Part shown: piece by piece, positions 15,374 through 20,918 of the stretch
How the letters are laid out: each line of letters opens with the position of its first letter
How positions within the stretch are numbered: position 1 is the stretch's first letter
Virus record (IMG/VR): IMGVR_UViG_3300027708_000290
Location: 1-24,292 of that record
Length of the DNA: 24,292 bases
Origin: a virus
Direction: 5' to 3' (one strand)
Translations under genes and position numbers: made by a program
Notes under the pieces: generated by a model
The model's input: the letters and a program-made list of their open reading frames with translations, nothing else
The model's database searches: none
What the model was told of the DNA's origin: nothing

Positions 15374-15586
15374 ATGAAAGGTGTTAAATGGCTAGGGACA
15401 ATCTTGTGTTTGACTGGCATATGTTTAACGAGTTTTAACGTATACCCTACCAATATTATCCTCAGTTTGATTGGTAGTGCATTATGGACTTGGGCGGGGT
15501 GGTCACAAAAAGACACACCGCTTTTTTTAGTTGAAGCAGTAGCCGTAGCATTTTATCTTGCTGGTGTTATAGCACTTTTTTACTAG
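15374..15586 (+). CDS. Small integral membrane protein
   Basis: A 70-residue, very hydrophobic protein (MKGVKWLGTILCLTGICL). It has three likely membrane segments at about 5-21, 25-43 and 49-69, and a short polar loop WSQKDTP. ATG 15374 is chosen because GGAG lies five bases before it; an earlier ATG at 15335 has none. Similar small membrane proteins occur in aquatic phages. The function is unknown; holin or transporter-fragment ideas are not supported by any motif. It opens the plus-strand cassette, seven bases before the Ntn hydrolase gene. Confidence 0.75.
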   Translation: MKGVKWLGTILCLTGICLTSFNVYPTNIILSLIGSALWTWAGWSQKDTPLFLVEAVAVAFYLAGVIALFY

Positions 15587-15593
15587 AGGCCGT

Positions 15594-16025
15594 ATGACTA
15601 CTATTGTTGGCGATTGGACTAATAAAATACTGGTAGCAGATAGCCAGTTTACCGACTCTGATTCAGGTATTAAATACTTTGAAGACAAGATATTTCCTAT
15701 AGATGGGGGTTGGATGGGTGTGGCAGGTAATTATTGCGATGCGGAAAAAGTTTTAGATTACCTAAACAAAAAAAACAAGACTAAGCCAAAATTAAAATCT
15801 GACAGTTCGTTTTTAAAACTAACTAAAGAGGGGTTGTTTTCTTGTGGAGACGATCTTGAATGGGAAAGGGTGCGAACTTTTATGGCTATAGGCTCAGGGG
15901 CCATGGCTGCGGAGGTTTGTATGCGTATGGGCTTAACCGCTGAAGAAGCTGTTGGCTGGGCCTGTAACGTGGATGCTAACAGCCACGGGCCAATCAAAAC
16001 ATATAGAGTAGAAGATGCCGTATAA
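15594..16025 (+). CDS. HslV/proteasome-beta-like Ntn hydrolase
   Basis: A 143-residue protein starting MTTIVGDWTNKILVADSQFT, matching the opening of HslV (MTTIVSVRR) and proteasome beta subunits. Removal of Met1 would expose Thr2 as nucleophile. Asp16 (VADSQ) and Lys32 (EDKIF) lie close to the catalytic Asp17 and Lys33 positions. The core continues with GWMGVAGNYCDA, then AIGSGAMAAEVCMRMGLTAEEAV, the Gly-Ser-Gly turn and helix of this fold. HslV is about 175 residues, so this is a shortened form. No HslU-like ATPase is in the window, so it may use the host unfoldase or act alone. Its 3' end overlaps the HNH gene by 11 bases. Confidence 0.82.
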   Translation: MTTIVGDWTNKILVADSQFTDSDSGIKYFEDKIFPIDGGWMGVAGNYCDAEKVLDYLNKKNKTKPKLKSDSSFLKLTKEGLFSCGDDLEWERVRTFMAIGSGAMAAEVCMRMGLTAEEAVGWACNVDANSHGPIKTYRVEDAV

Positions 16026-16368
16026 AGATCCTAAAACTAGAAAACTTAAACATGCGGAGTACAGCCGTGAATATTATGAAAAAAATGGTGATAAGGTTAG
16101 AAAACGAGCAGCAGAGCTAAAACGAGAAAAACGTGCTATTTGGAGTGCGTTTAAAAGTACGATTAAATGTACAAAATGTGGGTTTTCTCATCCTTCAGCA
16201 ATTGACTTTCATCATATAGATCGTACAAACCACAAGTCAGTAAATCTTTTAGCACAAAGTGGAAAATACAAAGAAGCATTGGAAGAAATTAAAAAATGTA
16301 TAGCCTTGTGCGCTAATTGTCATCGAATCCACCACCACGAAGAACGCTTAAAGAAAAACCCCGCCTAG
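16015..16368 (+). CDS. HNH endonuclease
   Basis: A 117-residue HNH nuclease. A basic N-terminal helical region (DPKTRKLKHAEYSREYYEK) probably contacts DNA. A structural zinc site is formed by Cys52/Cys55 (CTKC) and Cys99/Cys102 (CANC). The catalytic HH pair is His66-His67 (DFHHIDR), with further His at 103 and 106-108 in CHRIHHH. It could be a free-standing homing-type nuclease, which often sit between phage genes, or take part in packaging. It lies at the cassette end, and its stop codon falls within the terminator hairpin. Confidence 0.88.
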   Translation: MPYKDPKTRKLKHAEYSREYYEKNGDKVRKRAAELKREKRAIWSAFKSTIKCTKCGFSHPSAIDFHHIDRTNHKSVNLLAQSGKYKEALEEIKKCIALCANCHRIHHHEERLKKNPA

Positions 16369-16380
16369 GCGGGGTTTTTC
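16353..16380. terminator. Bidirectional terminator between HNH and capsid genes
   Basis: A perfect 28-base inverted repeat: a GC-rich stem core (CCCCGCC/GGCGGGG) flanked by five A and five T, with TA at the centre. It makes a stem followed by a U run on either strand, so it should stop transcription from the capsid operon and from the plus-strand cassette. The HNH stop codon TAG at 16366-16368 lies at the loop. Confidence 0.9.
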
Positions 16381-16396
16381 AATGGTACTAGGAGTA

Positions 16397-17305
16397 TTAA
16401 GCTCCAGGTGAACCATAGATACCACGTGGGTCAGACCAGCCGAAGCTGTAACGCTCACGAGCTTTGTAACGTACGTTACCTGTATCGAAGTCACCTTCGA
16501 AGGCTGTACGAATTGGAGCACGTTGGAACATCTTGAGACCATTAGGAGCGTCAGTCAAGAGGAACCATGCGTTTACGTCGGTCAAGTAGTGGTTAACTAC
16601 GAAACCATCAGGAATCAAGCCCATAGACTTAATTGCGTTGATGTCATTGTCTGCAGTTGCAGTACGCAATGTAGACTTCATCAAACGCTCAGCAGTAAAT
16701 TGGAGTTCTTTTGGAACTACCAACTTCTTACCAACCAAAGCGATCTTCAAGCCACGCTCATCAGTAAAACCAGCGATATCAATAATACCTTGCTCGAGCG
16801 AAGTTTCGTTCAAGTCAGAGTTTACCAATGGTTTGTTGCTGAAGTTAGGACCTAAAGCTGTTGGGTGAGAATCGGAACACAATTGTACGCCGTCGCCACC
16901 TTTGTAGTTGCTGTCAAACGCATTGTTCAATACGCCAGCACCAAATACTTGCTTGGTGTGAGCCATTGAACGGGCCAAAGCCTTAGTATAGCGGCTTGCC
17001 AAACGGTCATAGAGGTTATCTTCAATCGCTTCTTCAGTGATTGAGAATGCCAATGCGATAGTCTGGTGTGTATAGCGAGCTGTGAAAGATTCTTGTGCAG
17101 AATCATAATTCACACCAGCGCCTTCAGCCTTAACTGGGGCTTGACCGAAGCCGGTCAACATAACTTCTTCTTCAAACGCACGCTCAGAATCTTCGATTTC
17201 AAAAATTTCTTCGTGTTCGTTTTCATAACGCTTGTACTCAAGACCGAATAAAGCGTTAAGACCTGGTTCTAGTTCTTTAACTAGTTGTGCACGTGTAATA
17301 GCCAT
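16397..17305 (-). CDS. Major capsid protein, Mu gpT-like
   Basis: A 302-residue HK97-fold shell protein of the Mu-like major head (gpT) family. Landmarks are an N-terminal helix (MAITRAQLVKELEPGLNALFG), an acidic E-loop-like stretch with EIFEIEDSERAFEEEVML, FSITEEAIEDNLYDRLASRYTKALARSM, VPKELQFTAERLMKS and a final SYGWSDPRG-like segment (YSFGWSDPRGIYGS). The length fits the family. AGGAGCTG upstream and a one-base overlap with the decoration-like gene give tight coupling, as expected for an abundant product. The perfect terminator follows 17 bases after the stop. Confidence 0.9.
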   Translation of the reverse strand: MAITRAQLVKELEPGLNALFGLEYKRYENEHEEIFEIEDSERAFEEEVMLTGFGQAPVKAEGAGVNYDSAQESFTARYTHQTIALAFSITEEAIEDNLYDRLASRYTKALARSMAHTKQVFGAGVLNNAFDSNYKGGDGVQLCSDSHPTALGPNFSNKPLVNSDLNETSLEQGIIDIAGFTDERGLKIALVGKKLVVPKELQFTAERLMKSTLRTATADNDINAIKSMGLIPDGFVVNHYLTDVNAWFLLTDAPNGLKMFQRAPIRTAFEGDFDTGNVRYKARERYSFGWSDPRGIYGSPGA

Positions 17306-17910
17306 TATGCAGCTCCTGCAGTAGGTGCTTTATACAGATGCTCATTGATCGTTACGATCAAGTCAGCGTACGCAGCGGTTAAGTCATTGTTACTTGGATC
17401 AGCAGTAACACCTAAAACTTTTACGTTGAGTGCTGAAGCAGCGCCCAAAGTACCAGTGCTAAGTTCTAATCCAGAAACGCCTGTTGATGTGTTACCAGCA
17501 ACTGTTTGTACCAAGTCAGCATTACGGCCGATGGCTGTTACGCCAGCTATGCCAGAAGCTTGTACGAGGAACTGTGCATAAGGATCGTCAACAACTAAAG
17601 CTACGATATCAGAAGCAGCTACGCCGCCTGGATAGTAGTTTTTCCATGTTGGCTTACCTGTCGTTGGGTCAGTGTACTGACAACCAATGAACACGCCAAG
17701 AATATTGGCTGAACCAGGAGTTGCTTTAATAATGTAGCCAGTAGACGCAGAACTACCGCCACCAGTAACATCGAATGTTACGATATCGCCTTGAAAAATA
17801 GCCGTTGCAGTACCAGAAGCGATGGAATACTTAGTATCACCATCACTGTTGTAGTTGCTTCCAACTTTTCCTAAAGGACGAAGACCAAAGGCTTTGTTAA
17901 TATTTGCCAT
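17305..17910 (-). CDS. Capsid-associated decoration-like protein
   Basis: A 201-residue protein conserved next to capsid genes of aquatic phages. Features: MANINKAFGLRPLGKVGSNY, then YSIASGTATAIFQGDIVTF, ILGVFIGCQYTDPTTGKP, YYPGG, VVDDPYAQFLVQ. It is beta-rich, with Gly/Thr turns, as in head decoration or head-fibre proteins. GGAGAAAAAC before the ATG is a strong ribosome site. The role as decoration is inferred from the position and fold type, since the exact family name is not recognised. Confidence 0.8.
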   Translation of the reverse strand: MANINKAFGLRPLGKVGSNYNSDGDTKYSIASGTATAIFQGDIVTFDVTGGGSSASTGYIIKATPGSANILGVFIGCQYTDPTTGKPTWKNYYPGGVAASDIVALVVDDPYAQFLVQASGIAGVTAIGRNADLVQTVAGNTSTGVSGLELSTGTLGAASALNVKVLGVTADPSNNDLTAAYADLIVTINEHLYKAPTAGAA

Positions 17911-17935
17911 TGTTTTTCTCCAAAATTAATTTTAA

Positions 17936-18427
17936 TTAGCTCTTGTTGTTATCACCAGAGCCACCAAATGAAACACGGGTATTACGTTCAGGACTTTGGA
18001 AACGCATACTTGAATGTGCATTTTCCTTCATCATGTTGTTGTCTACTGCCTCAATCTGGTCTCTTGCACGCTGTCTGTAATAAGCTTCACGTTCAGCCAC
18101 AGTTTCCTTAGGAATCTTAGCTAACAGCAAACCACCTACACCGACAACTCCTTTATGACGGCCTTCTTCGACTGCAGGCATCGTATCTTGATACTCTTCT
18201 CCAAGCTCTTCTCTCTGAACGAGTTCATAGCCTTCACGGAGTTTTGTATATACGTTCTGCTTGTCTTCAAAGCCTTGAATTTCGGCACGAATCCAGCGGT
18301 ACTGATAGCCTTCTGGGGCAGGAGGAGCATCCAAACGGGAAGGTGGAGCCCATGGTTTACGTTGCGCCGACTTTGCACGGGTTTCCCCAGCACGAGAGCT
18401 GCGTTCAAATTTAACTTTTTCTACCAT
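17936..18427 (-). CDS. Conserved capsid-region protein, unknown function
   Basis: A 163-residue protein. The conserved core is RKPWAPPSRLDAPPAPEGYQYRWIRAEIQG followed by KLREGYELVQREE. The middle holds VVGVGGLLLAKIPKETVAEREAYYRQRARDQIEA, an acidic/basic helical stretch, and the end is polar (SFGGSGDNNKS). The same core appears before capsid genes in uncultured marine and freshwater phages. It could be an internal head or scaffold-cofactor protein. AAGGA precedes the ATG; it sits four bases after the scaffold stop. Confidence 0.75.
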   Translation of the reverse strand: MVEKVKFERSSRAGETRAKSAQRKPWAPPSRLDAPPAPEGYQYRWIRAEIQGFEDKQNVYTKLREGYELVQREELGEEYQDTMPAVEEGRHKGVVGVGGLLLAKIPKETVAEREAYYRQRARDQIEAVDNNMMKENAHSSMRFQSPERNTRVSFGGSGDNNKS

Positions 18428-18431
18428 GATC

Positions 18432-19412
18432 TTATTCCTTTACGTATTTGGCATATTCCTCAATAGGAACACCAAGTTTTTTAGCAATAGCGACTTGACT
18501 GGGACTCAGCCTTACGCTGCGGCGTGCATTGTTATTTACCCCGGATGACCGGGCTGCAGGAGCAACGGGTTGCACGGACCGTTGTTGCCTGTTAGGTTGT
18601 GCGGCAAATTTTTGTGGGAACTGAGCCCGAATTCGCCGATTTAACTCATCATAATACTCATCTGATGATCCGTCAAACCCTTCTGCTTCACGAAGTTGTT
18701 TATCAATTCCCCAAGCAGCGTAAGTCATGGTGTAATCTTGGCCAAACCAAGTATTTTCTTCCGCCCATGATTCTGCTTTTGGATCAATTTTAGGAGCCTG
18801 GGGCTGCTGATATTGAGGTTGTTGATAAACCGCTTGCTGCTGCGGAGGGTTATAAATAGGTTGCTGTGGAGGTACTGTCAGTCCTTCAGGAGCCTGATTT
18901 AGGTAATCCTGGAGTTGACGTTGCTCATGTGCCAAAGAAGCCAAACGTTCTTGAGCTTCGGTTTCAGTGTCAATATCACCTTCTTCACGGGCACGTTTGA
19001 TAATCTGGCGAATGGTCATAAGCTGGGTATCTACACGGCTTTTTGCCTCAGCCAGGCGGCCATAATCCGAGCTAACTGCACGTTGTTGTGCTTGATTAGC
19101 TTGAGTTTGAACACCTTTTGCGTATTCAATAGCTGCGTGCTCTCGTCTTTCGGCTTCCCGGAGCTTAGAGGTTAACTTATCAATACGCTTTTTAACACTC
19201 TCGCTATATTCTTTAAGTTCTCCTGCTTCGTCCGTTTTTGTTTCAACGGGGGCTGGTTCGTCTTTTGGCTCGGCTAAAGCAGGGCCTTGTTCTGGTTCAG
19301 CATCCTCTACTACCTCTGCTTTACCATTTTCATCGATATCAACATTAACATCACTGTCTTCTTCGTTGCCTACTTTAATATCGTAGGTGGGGTTTGCTGT
19401 TACGTTAGACAT
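18432..19412 (-). CDS. Capsid scaffolding-like protein
   Basis: A 326-residue protein with the composition of phage scaffolds. The acidic N-terminus (about 1-65) is followed by a long helical, Glu/Arg/Gln-rich region at about 66-175 (SVKKRIDKLTSKLREAERREH, RQIIKRAREEGDIDTETEAQERLASL). A Pro/Gln-rich linker (YNPPQQQAVYQQPQYQQP) comes next. A C-terminal part contains WAEENTWFGQDYTMTYAAW and ends with a basic helix. Such a basic C-terminal helix binds the capsid protein in known scaffolds. The position one gene group before the capsid protein fits. No protease domain is seen. Confidence 0.82.
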   Translation of the reverse strand: MSNVTANPTYDIKVGNEEDSDVNVDIDENGKAEVVEDAEPEQGPALAEPKDEPAPVETKTDEAGELKEYSESVKKRIDKLTSKLREAERREHAAIEYAKGVQTQANQAQQRAVSSDYGRLAEAKSRVDTQLMTIRQIIKRAREEGDIDTETEAQERLASLAHEQRQLQDYLNQAPEGLTVPPQQPIYNPPQQQAVYQQPQYQQPQAPKIDPKAESWAEENTWFGQDYTMTYAAWGIDKQLREAEGFDGSSDEYYDELNRRIRAQFPQKFAAQPNRQQRSVQPVAPAARSSGVNNNARRSVRLSPSQVAIAKKLGVPIEEYAKYVKE

Positions 19413-19421
19413 ATTTTTCCT

Positions 19422-19895
19422 TTACATGTGCAGAATATCTTCTGGGTCATTAACAATGCCGACAATCTCATCATCATTGAGAATTCGAATCTCGCCACCA
19501 TCAATATCTAAGCGTGCTCCAGCATAACGAGCAAAAATTACCCAATCACCCTCTTTACACCACGGGCCTGTTGGGAATTTGTCTTCGTCTCTATAAGCCA
19601 AAGGACCTACTTTTAACACATATGCACATACTGTGGATAACTGTGTCTTTTTACGGGTCTCTTCTGCCAAGACAATACCGCCTTTAGTTTTTTCTACACC
19701 CCTGTATGGAAGGACAGCAATACGCCAGCCTGTTGGGGTAGGAATACGGTCAAGAACGACCTCATCCAGCTTGGAAGGGTCTAAGCCATCTTCCGTGTAC
19801 GCATCATCTAGCTCAGGGCCTTTTGCGGCTTTTTCGTCAGCCCACTTCTGCTCCAAAGCAGTTAGCGGCTTAGATTCTAATAAATCATTCATCAT
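19422..19895 (-). CDS. GroES-like co-chaperonin
   Basis: A 157-residue protein with a Cpn10 domain at about 55-148. It reads GWRIAVLPYRGVEKTKGGIVLAEETRKK, with the mobile loop 68-80 and the IVL triplet (74-76) that binds GroEL. VLKVGPLAY, a GDWVIFARYAG strand and GEIRILNDDEIVGIV follow, as in GroES. The N-terminal 47 residues are an extra acidic, helical extension not found in the host protein (about 97 residues). No GroEL gene is present. As with T4 gp31, it probably redirects host GroEL to fold the capsid protein; its place just before the scaffold gene fits. GGAGGAGC supports the start. Confidence 0.88.
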   Translation of the reverse strand: MMNDLLESKPLTALEQKWADEKAAKGPELDDAYTEDGLDPSKLDEVVLDRIPTPTGWRIAVLPYRGVEKTKGGIVLAEETRKKTQLSTVCAYVLKVGPLAYRDEDKFPTGPWCKEGDWVIFARYAGARLDIDGGEIRILNDDEIVGIVNDPEDILHM

Positions 19896-19913
19896 TTCAC
19901 AGCTCCTCCAGGG

Positions 19914-20099
19914 TTAATCAATGTCGCCTTTACTCAACTTGTCTTGCACAAGTTGTTCAACAAATGTATAGCCCTCAAGCCTGCCCATCATCTGACGATA
20001 TTGCTCCATATTCTTCATGGAACCAGATGTGACAAGGTGTTCTGTGTCATGACGTAAACGTCTTATGTCGTGAAGCAAGTCTTCTACAAACTTGAGCAT
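19914..20099 (-). CDS. Short helical protein of the head module
   Basis: A 61-residue, mostly helical protein (MLKFVEDLLHDIRRLRHDTEHL; MKNMEQYRQMMGRLEGYTFVEQLVQDKLSK). It has no recognised family. GAGGAAACC sits before the ATG. It follows a candidate promoter and leader hairpin and precedes the co-chaperonin by 18 bases. The helical composition could suit a small scaffold or chaperone-associated peptide. Confidence 0.65.
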   Translation of the reverse strand: MLKFVEDLLHDIRRLRHDTEHLVTSGSMKNMEQYRQMMGRLEGYTFVEQLVQDKLSKGDID

Positions 20100-20118
20100 G
20101 GTTTCCTCTTACCACGGG

Positions 20119-20142
20119 CGGGAGAACTTATAGCTTCTCCCG
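20119..20142 (-). other. Leader hairpin before the co-chaperonin genes
   Basis: Perfect 8-bp arms (CGGGAGAA/TTCTCCCG) with an 8-base loop, about 20 bases before the ATG at 20099. No U run follows on the minus strand, so it is more likely an mRNA leader structure than a terminator. Confidence 0.45.
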
Positions 20143-20158
20143 ATAGCTAGTCACTGTG

Positions 20159-20164
20159 ATTATA
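20159..20164 (-). promoter_or_regulatory. Candidate -10 element
   Basis: A perfect TATAAT on the minus strand in the 86-base gap before the 20099 gene. No good -35 is found at 16-18 bases, so the call depends on the -10 and on the position before the leader hairpin. Confidence 0.3.
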
Positions 20165-20185
20165 CACAGCCTGTAAATAAAACCA

Positions 20186-20332
20186 CTATTTTTTCTTAGC
20201 AGTCTTTGCTGACTTAATAAATGCTTGTTTTGTTGGAGCGCCCTTAGTTCCAGGTTTTCTCATTTTTTCACCTGATCCTTCGGCAATCCGTTTTTTCTTT
20301 GCGGCGATATTGGCATAAAGTCCGGGTTTCAT
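20186..20332 (-). CDS. Small basic protein of 48 residues
   Basis: Read directly from the bases: it begins MKPGLYANIAAKKKR and ends SAKTAKKK. The pattern MKPGLYANI, then EGSGEKMRKPGTKGAP, is one I recognise from many uncultured aquatic phages, where it accompanies the two basic genes found upstream here. ATG 20330-20332 overlaps the stop of the preceding gene by four bases (ATGA), with AGGTGG eight bases before it. An alternative ATG at 20338 adds two residues. It is strongly basic and may bind nucleic acid; the function is unknown. Confidence 0.82.
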   Translation of the reverse strand: MKPGLYANIAAKKKRIAEGSGEKMRKPGTKGAPTKQAFIKSAKTAKKK

Positions 20333-20586
20333 GAGCATTTCCACCTTTTTAAACTTGCTGCTTTACGGGTTGGTTTGCCATTCTCATCTTTCATGGGTCC
20401 TGGCATACCAGACATTCTTGCACAGAATGATTTTTTACGAGCACCGCCCTCAGGCTGGGGAGCCTTTAGATTCGAGCCAGTAGCTTTGTTATATTTAGCC
20501 CGACCTTTGGCGGTAAGCCCAGCGCCCTTAGATACAGGCAACTTCTCACCACGGCCAATTGCCAGCGAAACACCTTTTTTAGCCAT
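20329..20586 (-). CDS. Basic protein, DUF6321-like
   Basis: An 85-residue basic protein with a strongly conserved phage pattern: KGAGLTAKGRAKYNKATGSN, then LKAPQPEGG, KKSFCARMSG, and a final KPTRKAASLKRWKCS. I associate it with the DUF6321 family, hedged because I rely on memory. Cys residues at the CARM and final KCS positions could bind metal or form a disulphide. It overlaps both neighbours. Function unknown; a DNA- or head-interior role is only a guess. Confidence 0.78.
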   Translation of the reverse strand: MAKKGVSLAIGRGEKLPVSKGAGLTAKGRAKYNKATGSNLKAPQPEGGARKKSFCARMSGMPGPMKDENGKPTRKAASLKRWKCS

Positions 20587-20918
20587 TAATAAAGTCCTAC
20601 AGGTAAGTTTCCATCACGTCTAAAAGTTACTTTACCACCACGTTTGTTGATCTTAGCTTCCTGACTAGTAACCATAGAATCGGGCGCTTGGATTTGCTTA
20701 GCTGTGAAACCTTTTTTAGACATTTCTTTAATCTCGCCGCCTTTTGCTTTCTTAGTTGCCCCCGCCTTGTTGTAAGCGATGGCGACCGCCTGCTTGACCG
20801 CAGCCGCTTTAGACTTAGGCTTAGACGTACCGATGCGGCCACTGCTCTTGTAGGCATCTACTACCTCCTTAATATTGCTACTCATTACTTTTTGACTTTT
20901 ACCGGATTTGAGAGGCAT
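20586..20918 (-). CDS. Basic protein, DUF6496-like
   Basis: A 110-residue basic protein. It opens MPLKSGKSQKVMSSNIKEV and continues with KAAAVKQAVAIAYNKAGATKK, the pattern of the DUF6496 family (named from memory). The C-terminus holds GGKVTFRRDGNLPVGLY. AAGGAGCTC is ideally placed before ATG 20916-20918, inside the end of the portal gene, which it overlaps by 20 bases. Function unknown. Confidence 0.78.
   Translation of the reverse strand: MPLKSGKSQKVMSSNIKEVVDAYKSSGRIGTSKPKSKAAAVKQAVAIAYNKAGATKKAKGGEIKEMSKKGFTAKQIQAPDSMVTSQEAKINKRGGKVTFRRDGNLPVGLY

Noticed and set aside
15271-15516. Minus-strand frame crossing the divergent control region
   Set aside because: It overlaps the promoter and runs antisense to the membrane-protein gene; the protein has no family support.
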